From assembly GCA_964399955.1 (NCBI GenBank), contig CAYNST010000003.1, positions 23,215-87,214 on the forward strand: DNA of 64,000 nt, written 5' to 3'. The notes under the pieces were generated by a model. The model was given only the letters and a program-made list of their open reading frames with translations. It searched no databases and was not told where the DNA came from. Below, piece by piece: positions 38,178 to 46,912 of this stretch. Within the stretch, counting starts at the first letter, position 1. The number at the start of each line of letters is the position of its first letter. The DNA comes from CAYNST01 sp964399955. GTDB lineage: Bacteria > Pseudomonadota > Gammaproteobacteria > Pseudomonadales > Cellvibrionaceae. A program made the translations under genes and the position numbers.

Positions 38178-38395
38178 AAATTGAAGTTTCGCCGGCTGAT
38201 GGGTTTGGTGAGGCAAATTCCCCGCTGAAGCGGGAACAGAATCTCAGCGTTTGTCGTCTATAATGCGTCGGTAGAACGGAATTTTACACCCTCCAAGTGA
38301 CAACTTGACGGTCAGGTCAAAGCCCGCCGGCATCTGATGAGGCTTGTCACGCTCCCGGGCCAGGCATAAAAAAGCAGCTTCGGCAGGTACCTTTC

Positions 38396-39070
38396 ATGAT
38401 GAAACACATCTTTCTAAGTATGGCGATTATCAGTGGGTTTGCCATCGCGGGTGCTGCGCTGCAGGCAAATGCTCGTGCGGCGCCACACGCGGACTTGGTC
38501 AATGCCTTGCTTACGCGCGCAGAGCAGGCGCTGGAGCGCGGCCATCTTACACTTCCTACCTATGACAACGCCTACGACCATTTTACTGCAGCTTTGTTGT
38601 TTGATGCTGACAACCCCGCAGCTAAAGCAGGGCTGCAGGCGGTGCTGGACAGCTATCTCCGCCAGGTAGAGCACGCCCTGGCTGAGGGGCAACTGGATAC
38701 CGCGCGCAACCTGTTGCAGCGAGGGTTGCAGTACTACCCGGGGCAGGTGGATTTGCTTGAGCTGCAAAAGCAGCTGACTGCGGCTGTTGAGGCCTATGCA
38801 CTGCAGGAGTTGCAGCAGGATGCGGACGCGTCCGTTCTCAACCTTTCCGGCCGGGACTTGAGTGCCCGAGGCGACGCCATTCGCGCTAGACTGCAGGCGA
38901 TTGCGCAGCGCATCAAAGAGGAAGATTTAAGCGTCTGGATCTTTGCGCGCAGCGACGAGGAAGGCCGCTACATCTACGGTATTATGCGCGACGCCGTGCC
39001 CGGCTATAGAATACGCGGTGATATTCGAGTACACGACCGTCCACGACTGCAGCTCAAGGAGCCTTTATGA
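38396..39070 (+). CDS. Exported helical-repeat protein of unknown function
   Basis: 224 residues. A signal peptide is followed by a likely cleavage after ANARA near residue 28. The mature part has TPR-like helices (DNAYDHFTAALLFDADNPAAKAGLQAVL; LDTARNLLQRGLQYYPGQVDL), written here in two separate runs, and a C-terminal strand-rich segment (SVWIFARSDEEGRYIYGI and GDIRVHDRPRLQL) that may be a small OmpA-like or carbohydrate-type domain. An AGG precedes the ATG. Its stop overlaps the PCuAC start by four bases (ATGA), so the two are coupled. Not recognised as a named family; a role in copper or envelope thiol handling is only suggested by position. Confidence 0.7.
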   Translation: MMKHIFLSMAIISGFAIAGAALQANARAAPHADLVNALLTRAEQALERGHLTLPTYDNAYDHFTAALLFDADNPAAKAGLQAVLDSYLRQVEHALAEGQLDTARNLLQRGLQYYPGQVDLLELQKQLTAAVEAYALQELQQDADASVLNLSGRDLSARGDAIRARLQAIAQRIKEEDLSVWIFARSDEEGRYIYGIMRDAVPGYRIRGDIRVHDRPRLQLKEPL

Positions 39071-39531
39071 ACAACCCCGGCACGCCAGCCACCCGCCTTG
39101 GTGGCATGGCTTCGTTGTTATTGACACTGATGCTTTGCGCCTGCGGCCAGGCAGGGCAGGTGGAGCAGTCAGCAGTCACGGTCAGCGATGCCTACATGTT
39201 CCTGCCGCCTCCGGGGCGGCCCATGGCCGCCATCTACATGCAGTTGCACAACAACACCGATCGCGATCGTCGCATTACTCAGCTGGAAACGGATATAGCC
39301 GGGCTGGCGGAGGTGCACCGCACTGTTCATGAGGCTGGCGTGGCCCGTATGCGCAAGGTGCCGGAGCCGCTGATACCGGCGGGAGAAACCTTGGGACTGG
39401 AGCCGGGGGGCTACCATGTCATGCTCATGGACATGGCGCCCCTGGCGGAAGGTCAGCAGCAGTTTGAGCTGCGCCTGACCCTGGACGGCGATGAACTGCT
39501 GGTGGCCGATGTGCAGGTGAGGGCAAGATAG
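39067..39531 (+). CDS. PCu(A)C copper chaperone lipoprotein
   Basis: A 154-residue periplasmic copper carrier that supplies copper to cytochrome oxidase. A hydrophobic segment ending MLCAC forms a lipobox. The cupredoxin-like domain holds the binding motif H...M...H-x-M: histidine in EVHRTVHEAGVARMRKV and methionine in the same run, then YHVMLMDM further on. It overlaps the upstream exported-protein gene and lies close to the divergent dsbD, which would keep its thiol partners reduced. Which cytochrome oxidase it serves is not visible here. Confidence 0.88.
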   Translation: MNNPGTPATRLGGMASLLLTLMLCACGQAGQVEQSAVTVSDAYMFLPPPGRPMAAIYMQLHNNTDRDRRITQLETDIAGLAEVHRTVHEAGVARMRKVPEPLIPAGETLGLEPGGYHVMLMDMAPLAEGQQQFELRLTLDGDELLVADVQVRAR

Positions 39532-39591
39532 TGCATGCGCCGCTCACCCGCAGCAGGGCCGCTGGCGCGCAGGCGGGCTGACCGCCTGCGG

Positions 39592-40584
39592 TCAAAGCCA
39601 GTTGAGCAGGTTGCGGTACTGTGCCGGGGCAAGGCGGGGCCCGTACTGGGATACCACCAGGGCCGCCGCACGGTTGGCAAAGTGAGCCGCACGACGGTAG
39701 TCGTGATTCTGGCTCAGGGCAAATAGAAAGGCGCCGGCGAACATGTCGCCTGCACCATTGGTATCAAGCGCATCCACTGTGGGGGCATCTGCCTGGGTAA
39801 GGCGCTCCCCATCAAACACCAGGCAGCCCTTTGCGCCGCAGGTAATGGCAAAGGTGCGGGCGTAGCTTTTCAGGGAGTCGACCGCCGAGTCAAGGTCTTC
39901 TGTATGGGTAAATTTCAGTGCTTCCGCCTGGTTGCAGAACAGTATATCCACTCCGTTGCCCAGCATTTGCTGTAAACCATCGTAAAAAAACTCGACAATT
40001 CCGGGGTCGGAAAGGCTCATGGCGGTCTTCACACCCTGCTGTTCCGCCAATTCACGCGCGCGAATGGCCGCAGGTTTGGCGGTGGCGGAGGTCACCAGGT
40101 AGCCTTCCAGATATAGGAAACGCGAGTTGCCGAGGGCTTCGGTGTCCAGTTCGGCGACAGACAGCTGCTCACTCACGCCAAGGTAGGTATTCATAGTCCG
40201 CTCGGCATCTGGGCTGATCATCACCAGACAGCGGCCGGTGCTGCCCTGCGGGACCACACTTTTGGGCGAGTAGCTAACGCCGGCGCGCGCCAGGTCCTGC
40301 AGATAAAAGCGCCCGTTGTCGTCGTCTGCCACCTTGCAGCTGTAGAAGGTGCTGGCGCCAAAATACTGTGCGGCAATGACGCTGTTGGCCGCAGAGCCAC
40401 CGCTGGCGCGCTCGGCACGGGTGAGGTGGTGCCTGAGTAAATCCAGCAGCTGTTGCTGGCGCGGGGCATCAACCAGTGTCATCAGTCCTTTTGCGATGCC
40501 GCAGTCTTGCAAGTCGGCATCGGTTACGTCGATTTCGGTGTCGACGAGCGCAGCGCCCAAGCCATAGAGGTCATAAGTGGACAA
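39592..40584 (-). CDS. PfkB-family sugar/adenosine kinase
   Basis: A 330-residue ribokinase-fold enzyme. Motifs are YGLGAALVDTEI at the N-terminus, the PfkB-type SGGSAANSVIAAQYFGA, and the C-terminal ATP/anion-hole motif DTNGAGDMFAGAF with the catalytic aspartate. The start is TTG at 40584, with AGGAG eight bases upstream. Proteins of this type are often labelled adenosine kinase, but the substrate is not clear from the sequence. It ends 61 bases from the convergent PCuAC gene. Confidence 0.88.
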   Translation of the reverse strand: MSTYDLYGLGAALVDTEIDVTDADLQDCGIAKGLMTLVDAPRQQQLLDLLRHHLTRAERASGGSAANSVIAAQYFGASTFYSCKVADDDNGRFYLQDLARAGVSYSPKSVVPQGSTGRCLVMISPDAERTMNTYLGVSEQLSVAELDTEALGNSRFLYLEGYLVTSATAKPAAIRARELAEQQGVKTAMSLSDPGIVEFFYDGLQQMLGNGVDILFCNQAEALKFTHTEDLDSAVDSLKSYARTFAITCGAKGCLVFDGERLTQADAPTVDALDTNGAGDMFAGAFLFALSQNHDYRRAAHFANRAAALVVSQYGPRLAPAQYRNLLNWL

Positions 40585-40952
40585 TTGACGGTCTCCTGTT
40601 TGCAAAAGCGGCTATTATGGGCAAACATTGACGGCTATCCTAGGGGCCAGTGCGGCGGCAGACCCATTTACAGCCATTGCTGGCGAGACGATTCTGGCCG
40701 CTGGGGGGCTGCGGCTTCCTCGGGCGCAACCTGTGGTCTTGGCGCATTTCTTGCGGGGGTAATGGCCCGGCCGGCTGGGGAAAGCACATCCGCTGGGCGG
40801 CGGGTCTGTGACGAGGGGCCGCTTCTAGCCGGCCCTGCCGGCACTCATCTGCTGCATGCGGGCAAGGCCCGTTGCCGTCATCCGACCCGGTAGCTGCCAG
40901 TACGCGCCCGAACCCATCAAGCTCTGAATTCGCACAACTACAAGAAGGCAAT
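40585..40952. other. Divergent intergenic region before the second DUF1631 gene
   Basis: About 370 bases without a supported gene. A frame from 40872 is continuous with the DUF1631 gene but lacks family resemblance, so it is treated as untranslated leader. TTGACG near 40628 could be a -35 element but no -10 at the right spacing is clear. Confidence 0.45.
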
Positions 40953-43292
40953 ATGTCCAGACTGATTCGCGACAGCAAGATCAAAAGCAAATCTCCCGGC
41001 CCGCAGGATGAGCCCGCGCCCAAACTGGACAAAGAAACCTGCATTGCCCATATCAAAGAGTGTCAGGCCATTGCGGTCAACCACGCCCAAGAGGCGCTGA
41101 ACCGTTATTTAGAGGACCTTGACGAAGCGTTTCACCTGGAAATTGACCAGGCCAAATCCAACCAGGAAGTCTCTGAAGTTACTGGCATTCAGCGGTTGTT
41201 TCGCCGCAATCGCGCGGAGATTACGCGCAGTTACCTCGGCTACGTGAGTGAGGCCTTCGTCAAATTTGGCAAAAACGAGCTATTTACCGATCTTGGCCAA
41301 AGCAATGTCGGCGGAGAGCTGTCACTGGTGAACAATGATGATCTGGAGGAGACCATCACCATCTCCACCATCACGCAAAAGATGGATGTCTTCTTCGCGG
41401 AACCGCTCTGGGCGCTCAATCAGCGCTTTGCCGCCTTGCGCAACGGCGAAGCCGTGATAGAAGCCAGCAACCCCGCAGCGCCGGTGCAGCTTTGCGAATC
41501 TCTGCGGCGTGCACTGCGGCTGATTCCGCTCACCAACCGCACCAAGCAGGTGGCCTACCGCACCTACGAGCAACTGCTAACGGCACTGGCGCGGGCAGTC
41601 ATTGAAGACTGCAATGATTATCTCAAGCGTTCGGGCGTATTGCCCAGGCTCCGCTATGTGCCCCCGGCGCGCAAAAAAGTGGAAAACCCCGAGGGCCCGT
41701 TGCGCACCGGCAACGCCGGGGCAGCACCAATGCCCAGCGCGGGAGAGTCGCCTGAGGTTTATCAGTCGGCGCTTATGCAGGCCATTCGCAACCTGCAGAA
41801 CAACCTGGCGGTGGAAAGCACTGCGGCTACGGCCGGCACCGTCTTCAGTCTGGCCTCACGCGGCCTGATCACCAGCGGCCTGGCCCGCTCGCCCAGTCAA
41901 GCTCCGCCTGCCGGGGGCGGCGTATACATCAGTGCCGACCAGATGTTGGCCGCGCTCAGCACCCTGCAGGCCGACGCCAAGACCACGGTGCAGAAGGTTG
42001 CCGGTGCGCAGGAGCTGATGAGCCCGGTGGACATCCGCCTGCTGATCAACTCCCTGGGTCAGCAACTGCAGCAAACGCGAAGCAGCGCCGACGAACAGGT
42101 TAAAGATGCAGATATGCACACCATTGACCTGGTCGGTATGCTGTTTGAGTACATGCTCAATGATGAGAACCTGCCCGCCTCGGTAAAGGCGCTGCTCAGC
42201 TACCTGCACACACCGTTTCTGAAGCTTGCGTTTTTGGATCCGGGTTTCTTCGAGCAGTCTGATCACCCCGCGCGGCAATTGCTCAACAGCCTGGCGGAGG
42301 CGGGCACCCGCTGGATTGGTAACGACGGCACTGACCAGCACGACATGTACAACAAAATCAAGGCGGTCACCCACCGTGTCCTGCGCGAGTTCAAGAATGA
42401 CGTTGGCGTTATCTCCGAATTGCTGCAGGAGTTCAACGGTTTTACGCAGAACATTGTCCGCCGCCAGGAGCTGATGGAAAAGCGGGCGGCTGAGCGCGCC
42501 CAGGGCGAAGAGCGCCTGCGGGAGGTAAAAGTATATGTTAACGATCAAGTGCAGGCGCGCATCAACGGCCGCGAGTTGCCCTCTGCGGTGTTGCTGTTCG
42601 TGCTGCAGCCCTGGTCCGACTTCCTGTCCTTTACCATGTTGCGCTATGGTGAAAAGTCGTCCAGGTGGGAGCAGGCCATTGCCGTGGTGGACGACGTTCT
42701 TTGGGTGTTGGAGCCCCGCCAGAGCGAGGTTGACCTGGTTCGTCAGAGCGCCTTGGCGGTCAGTTTGCCGGAGTCCATGCAAGCGGGCTTTGAGAGTATC
42801 GGGTATGATCAAACCAAGGGTAAGAAACTCATTGATGCCATCTCCGGCTTGATCGAAATGGCTCAGCAGCACCAGAAGGCAGAGCCAGCACCGGCACCTA
42901 TGCGCGATCAGCTGGAGAAATCTGCCGCAGAAAAGGCGGGCCAGGTAAACCGGGAGGCAACAACCGATTTGTCCCAGCAGGAGTCCACCATCGTAGAAAA
43001 CCTGAAGATGATAGAGTTTGGCACCTGGTTTGAGTTCGAGGGCGGCAAACGTTTGAAGGTGGCCTGGTACAACGCCCGCACATCGCACTATATGCTGGTG
43101 GATCAGGTAGGTAAACGCGTGGCAATGATGTCCGGGCTGGAAATTGCCAAGGAGATGATCGCCAAACGGGCTAAGATAATCGCAGGCAGTTCTAAACCAT
43201 TTTTTGAGCGGGCTCTGGAAAATATCTTCCAAAAGCTGAACGCTCAAGCAGAGGCGCAATCAGGAGGCCCGACCCATAATGACCACGAGTGA
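40953..43292 (+). CDS. DUF1631 family protein (second paralogue)
   Basis: Paralogue of the gene at 6866-9130: both share the helical core (SDHPARQLLNSLAEAG here, PEHPARKLVNTLTEAG there) and a C-terminal basic strand region (FEGGKRLKVAWYNARTSHYM). 779 residues. The ATG at 40953 (MSRLIRDSKIKSKS) has AAGAAGG before it; the 27 codons upstream are not needed. Function unknown. Its end overlaps the start of a PilZ gene by 14 bases, so the two proteins are probably made together and may interact. Confidence 0.82.
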   Translation: MSRLIRDSKIKSKSPGPQDEPAPKLDKETCIAHIKECQAIAVNHAQEALNRYLEDLDEAFHLEIDQAKSNQEVSEVTGIQRLFRRNRAEITRSYLGYVSEAFVKFGKNELFTDLGQSNVGGELSLVNNDDLEETITISTITQKMDVFFAEPLWALNQRFAALRNGEAVIEASNPAAPVQLCESLRRALRLIPLTNRTKQVAYRTYEQLLTALARAVIEDCNDYLKRSGVLPRLRYVPPARKKVENPEGPLRTGNAGAAPMPSAGESPEVYQSALMQAIRNLQNNLAVESTAATAGTVFSLASRGLITSGLARSPSQAPPAGGGVYISADQMLAALSTLQADAKTTVQKVAGAQELMSPVDIRLLINSLGQQLQQTRSSADEQVKDADMHTIDLVGMLFEYMLNDENLPASVKALLSYLHTPFLKLAFLDPGFFEQSDHPARQLLNSLAEAGTRWIGNDGTDQHDMYNKIKAVTHRVLREFKNDVGVISELLQEFNGFTQNIVRRQELMEKRAAERAQGEERLREVKVYVNDQVQARINGRELPSAVLLFVLQPWSDFLSFTMLRYGEKSSRWEQAIAVVDDVLWVLEPRQSEVDLVRQSALAVSLPESMQAGFESIGYDQTKGKKLIDAISGLIEMAQQHQKAEPAPAPMRDQLEKSAAEKAGQVNREATTDLSQQESTIVENLKMIEFGTWFEFEGGKRLKVAWYNARTSHYMLVDQVGKRVAMMSGLEIAKEMIAKRAKIIAGSSKPFFERALENIFQKLNAQAEAQSGGPTHNDHE

Positions 43293-43620
43293 TAAACGCA
43301 GGCAGTCCAGAGTTCCGGTAGATGACGAGATCTGTGTCCGGGATGTCGATTCCGGGCGTGAGCTAGGCGTTCTTGCCAACGTTCACAAAGACGGGTTCAT
43401 GATCATCAGCGACGGAGGGCTGAAAGAAGACAAGCTCTATGATGTCAGGTTTGAGCTTCGCGACGGCGATGCCAAAGAAGAGCTTGATCTGGGGGCCGAC
43501 TGCCTGTGGATCAGCGAGACCGGAACCGGCGACCAGATTTGGGCGGGCTTTCAGATTACTCGGTTGTCCGATGCTGCGCGGGACCGCTTGGATCAGTTGG
43601 TGCGCCACTACGAGGGTTAG
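43279..43620 (+). CDS. PilZ-domain protein
   Basis: A 113-residue single-domain protein. RRQSRVPVDD fits the arginine-rich c-di-GMP-binding motif, followed by ANVHKDGFMIISD where the usual DxSxxG has histidine in place of serine, so ligand binding may be altered. The C-terminus (WAGFQITRLSDAARDRLDQL) is typical for the fold. Translation probably couples to the DUF1631 gene it overlaps. Likely a c-di-GMP effector acting with that protein, by inference. Confidence 0.85.
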   Translation: MTTSDKRRQSRVPVDDEICVRDVDSGRELGVLANVHKDGFMIISDGGLKEDKLYDVRFELRDGDAKEELDLGADCLWISETGTGDQIWAGFQITRLSDAARDRLDQLVRHYEG

Positions 43621-43636
43621 ATAAACCCGCCTCTTG

Positions 43637-43666
43637 ACGGTCGGCGGGGTCTACTCCGCCGACCGT
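43637..43666. terminator. Bidirectional hairpin between the PilZ gene and hemL
   Basis: ACGGTCGGCGG (43637-43647) pairs perfectly with CCGCCGACCGT (43656-43666), followed by a short T-run on the plus strand. It lies between convergent genes. Confidence 0.85.
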
Positions 43667-43680
43667 TTGCAAGGCCCGAG

Positions 43681-44955
43681 CTATTTGATCTGGTCGAATA
43701 CCTTCTTCGCCGCCGCCAAAGTAAACTGAATGTCCTCATCGGTGTGCGCCGCAGACATGAATGCCGCCTCATACGACGCCGGCGCCAGGTTCACCCCCTC
43801 CTGCAGCATGCCGTGGAAGAACCGGTTGAACCGCTCCCGGTCGCAGGCCATGACCTGTGCAAACGTACTTACGCTTGAATCGGCGGTGAAAAACACGCCC
43901 CACATGGTGCCTACGTGGTTGCAGAGCATGGGAATGCCTGCGTCCGTGGCAAGCTGGGTGAGGCCGGCCACCAATTTTTGCGTTTGAGCAAATACCGGCT
44001 CATAAAAGCCCGGCGCCATGATTTTTTGCACGGTTGCCAAACCTGCGGCCATGGCAACCGGGTTGCCGGACAGGGTACCGGCCTGGTACACCGGGCCTGT
44101 GGGGGCGATGAAATCCATGATGTCGCTGCGCCCGCCAAAAGCGCCCACCGGCATGCCACCGCCAATAACCTTGCCGAGGGTGGTCAGGTCCGGGGTGATG
44201 CCGTAATACCCCTGCGCCCCGGCCAGCCCCAGCCGAAACCCGGTCATCACCTCGTCAAAGATCAACAGCGCGCCGCTGTCGTCACAAGCCTTGCGCAGCG
44301 CCTCCAGAAAGCCTGGCGCCGGCGGAATACAGTTCATGTTGCCGGCAACCGGCTCCACAATGATGCAGGCGATCTCGCTGCCCATGCCCGCAAAAAGCTC
44401 TTCAACCTGGGCTGTGTCATTGTAGGTCAGGGTAATGGTATGGTCGGCAAGGCTTGCGGGGACACCGGGGGAGCTTGGCACGCCAAAGGTCAGCGCGCCG
44501 GAGCCGGCCTTGACCAGTAGAGAGTCGGAGTGCCCGTGGTAGCAGCCTTCAAATTTGACTATCTTGTCCCGGCCGGTAAAGCCGCGCGCCAAACGGATGG
44601 CGCTCATGGTCGCCTCGGTGCCGGAGCTGACAAAACGGATTTTGTCGATGCTTGGCACTATGTCAACGATCAACTGCGCAAGCTCGGTCTCGATGGTGGT
44701 GGGCGCACCAAAGCTCAAACCCAGCTTGGCTTTTTCGATGACCGCAGCAAGCACATCGTCATCGGCGTGCCCCAGAATCATCGGCCCCCATGAAAGTACG
44801 TAGTCCACGTAGCGCTTGCCGTTGGTGTCAAACAGATAAGGGCCCTTGGCGCTTGCTATAAATATCGGGTCGCCGCCGACGGCCTTGAAAGCTCTGACGG
44901 GCGAATTGACCCCGCCGGGTATTACGGATTGTGCAGCTGCAAATAAGTTGGTCAT
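43681..44955 (-). CDS. hemL: Glutamate-1-semialdehyde 2,1-aminomutase HemL
   Basis: PLP enzyme that forms 5-aminolevulinate from glutamate semialdehyde for heme synthesis. The family pattern is complete: [20 protein letters not shown] at the start, [59 protein letters not shown] and the PLP lysine in [19 protein letters not shown]. The ATG at 44955 gives 424 residues; the open frame to 45237 overlaps thiE and is not used. It is the last gene of the ClC-hemJ-thiD-thiE-hemL series. Confidence 0.96.
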   Translation of the reverse strand: MTNLFAAAQSVIPGGVNSPVRAFKAVGGDPIFIASAKGPYLFDTNGKRYVDYVLSWGPMILGHADDDVLAAVIEKAKLGLSFGAPTTIETELAQLIVDIVPSIDKIRFVSSGTEATMSAIRLARGFTGRDKIVKFEGCYHGHSDSLLVKAGSGALTFGVPSSPGVPASLADHTITLTYNDTAQVEELFAGMGSEIACIIVEPVAGNMNCIPPAPGFLEALRKACDDSGALLIFDEVMTGFRLGLAGAQGYYGITPDLTTLGKVIGGGMPVGAFGGRSDIMDFIAPTGPVYQAGTLSGNPVAMAAGLATVQKIMAPGFYEPVFAQTQKLVAGLTQLATDAGIPMLCNHVGTMWGVFFTADSSVSTFAQVMACDRERFNRFFHGMLQEGVNLAPASYEAAFMSAAHTDEDIQFTLAAAKKVFDQIK

Positions 44956-44956
44956 A

Positions 44957-45601
44957 TCAGTTGTCGTTTTGTAGTTGGACGAGAGCCTGGTAACGGGACA
45001 CCAGTTGTTGTGCCGCCCGCTCGATATCTGCATGGGCAAACAGGCTGTGGCATACGGCCAGAGACATTGCGCCCGCGCCAAGCAGTGATGGCATATTATC
45101 CAGAGATACGCCCCCAATTGCGACCACCGGCAGGGTAAAGCGGTCTCGGGCTGCCGATAATACCGCAAGCGGCGCAAGCGGCGCGCCGGGTTTGGTGTTG
45201 GAGTTGTAGAAGCGGCCAAAGGCCAGGTAGCTGGCACCGTCAGCCACGGCCTGCTCTGCGGCCTGCAAATTGGCGTGGCAGGTTACCCCGATTATGGCGG
45301 CAGGCCCCAGACGCTGGCGGGCCAAAGCGGGCGAGCCGTCGCCCTGGCCCAAATGCACCCCGTGGGCGCCGGTCTCTGCCGCCAGTTCCACATCGTCGTT
45401 GATGATCAGGGCGGCTGCACCGTCGTTGCACACCTGCAGCAAAGCTTTGGCGCGCGCCAACCGTTCGGCGTGCCCTGCGGTCTTATCGCGGTACTGCACC
45501 GTGCGCACTCCGCCGCGCAAGGCGGCTGCCACCCCCGCCACCAGTTGATGAGCGGGCAACAGGGCCGGGTCGGTGATGGCGTAGATGGGGCCGGGCTGCA
45601 T
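44957..45601 (-). CDS. thiE: Thiamine-phosphate synthase ThiE
   Basis: Joins the pyrimidine and thiazole halves into thiamine phosphate. TIM-barrel motifs are VQYRDKTA (phosphate/pyrimidine binding), [40 protein letters not shown] and [20 protein letters not shown]. 214 residues. Its ATG shares one base with the thiD stop codon (TGATG), and its own stop sits one base from the hemL start, so thiD-thiE-hemL are tightly coupled. Confidence 0.95.
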   Translation of the reverse strand: MQPGPIYAITDPALLPAHQLVAGVAAALRGGVRTVQYRDKTAGHAERLARAKALLQVCNDGAAALIINDDVELAAETGAHGVHLGQGDGSPALARQRLGPAAIIGVTCHANLQAAEQAVADGASYLAFGRFYNSNTKPGAPLAPLAVLSAARDRFTLPVVAIGGVSLDNMPSLLGAGAMSLAVCHSLFAHADIERAAQQLVSRYQALVQLQNDN

Positions 45602-46446
45602 CAGTGCGCCGTTTTGCCCGAGGGCAGATCCATGCCGGGCTGCTCAAAGTCTATGTTGGTGTCGGTCCAGAAAAAACGGTGGGGAATGGGTTTGCCAAAG
45701 CCCATTTGCCGAGCGGCCACCATGGCCCGCCAGGTGAAGTTCTGCGCCTGCTCCACCGCAGCCTGCAAAGGGGAGTCGTGCGCCCGGAAGGTGGCGAGCG
45801 CGGCGGCCAGGGTGCTGCTGGCGCCCTGGCAGTTGGGCGGTGCTTCATTCCAGACATAGTGCTGCACCAGCCCTTTTTTGTCGTAAAGATTGGTTTGAAA
45901 CTGCGTTTCCTTGACGCTGTTGCCGGTCAATAACAGGTGGCCCACACCCTGGTTGATCAAGGCTTGTGCCGTGGCATCCACAGTGTCGCCCACCTGGGTG
46001 AGGGTGTAGGTCTCGCGCAGTGACAAAATGGCAACCTCTGCCCGTGGCAGGAGCAGCGCGGTGAGCGCTGCGGGGAGGTCGGCCTGTTCCGCGTCGTCCT
46101 TGTCCCAGAAGCAGAAGGCGGGTTGCAGAATCAAGGGAATATGGGGGTAATCCTCCAGGATGGTATGGATGGCCTCCACGTTGGCCACCGACCCGGTGAA
46201 GCCCACCTTGATGGCGCACACCTGCATGTCCTCCAGAATGGAGCGCGCCTGCTCGATAATCAGGGTAGTGTCCACCGGGATTGCTACGGCCGTCTCGCTG
46301 GAGCCGGTGGTGCACAGTGCAGTGGCAACCGGTGCGCAGTGGCACCCCAGGCTGGCGGCGGTTTCTATGTCCGCCTGAATGCCGCCGCAGCCCGACGGGT
46401 CCAGTACAGACAGAGACAAAATCACCGGTGGTACATGATTGTTCAT
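45601..46446 (-). CDS. thiD: Hydroxymethylpyrimidine (phosphate) kinase ThiD
   Basis: Phosphorylates hydroxymethylpyrimidine for thiamine synthesis. Ribokinase-like motifs include SVLDPSGCGGIQADIETAAS, and the C-terminal GASSTLAAALATF matches the GTGCTLSAAIA anion-hole region in a divergent form, with N-C-Q in place of the usual aspartate neighbourhood. It is more divergent than the other genes here, and the change near the catalytic loop is worth noting. The ATG at 46446 (MNNHVPPVILSLSVLD) follows a strong GGAAGGAAG; the frame upstream overlaps hemJ. 281 residues. Confidence 0.88.
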   Translation of the reverse strand: MNNHVPPVILSLSVLDPSGCGGIQADIETAASLGCHCAPVATALCTTGSSETAVAIPVDTTLIIEQARSILEDMQVCAIKVGFTGSVANVEAIHTILEDYPHIPLILQPAFCFWDKDDAEQADLPAALTALLLPRAEVAILSLRETYTLTQVGDTVDATAQALINQGVGHLLLTGNSVKETQFQTNLYDKKGLVQHYVWNEAPPNCQGASSTLAAALATFRAHDSPLQAAVEQAQNFTWRAMVAARQMGFGKPIPHRFFWTDTNIDFEQPGMDLPSGKTAH

Positions 46447-46463
46447 GAAACGCTTCCTTCCAG

Positions 46464-46889
46464 TTAACCCGGTTGCTTCAGCACCACCAGAAATACAATG
46501 GCAACCAGCGCAAACACCGGCAGCTCGTTGAACACGCGGAAAAACTTGTGGCTGGGCACCGGCCGGTCTTCGGCAAACTTGCGCACAAACGCTCCACAGA
46601 CATGGTGATAGCCGACGACGGTGATCACCAGCGCAACCTTTAGCCAGAACCAGGTTTGCGTGTGGTAATAATTCCAGCCCAGGTAAGCCAACCATACGCC
46701 AAAGACCAGGGTTGCGATCATGGAGGGCGTGCCAATGGCGCGATAGAGCTTACGCTCCATGACCTTGAAGCGGTCTTTGCCAACCCGGTCTTCGGTCATG
46801 GCGTGATAGACGAACAGCCGGGGCAGGTAGAAGATAGCCGCAAACCAACTGATCACGGCAATGATGTGCAGAGCTTTGATCCATAACAT
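46464..46889 (-). CDS. hemJ: Protoporphyrinogen IX oxidase HemJ
   Basis: A 141-residue membrane protein of the HemJ/UPF0093 type, which oxidises protoporphyrinogen in heme synthesis. Four helices are visible, the first with the conserved histidine in LWIKALHIIAVISWFAAIFYL. Further motifs are FVYHAM, MERKLYRAIGTPSM and KFFRVFNELPVFALVAIVF. It is 17 bases from thiD and 23 bases from the ClC gene, which points to one transcript. Confidence 0.93.
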   Translation of the reverse strand: MLWIKALHIIAVISWFAAIFYLPRLFVYHAMTEDRVGKDRFKVMERKLYRAIGTPSMIATLVFGVWLAYLGWNYYHTQTWFWLKVALVITVVGYHHVCGAFVRKFAEDRPVPSHKFFRVFNELPVFALVAIVFLVVLKQPG

Positions 46890-46912
46890 GTGTTTGATCT
46901 CGGGTTGTTAAC

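Noticed and set aside
41856..43259. 467-codon minus-strand frame
   Set aside because: Antisense to the second DUF1631 gene; composition is leucine/glutamine/histidine-rich shadow translation.
46447..46463. TPP riboswitch before thiD
   Set aside because: Only 17 bases separate hemJ and thiD, too short for the element, and no TPP-box sequence was seen near the operon start.
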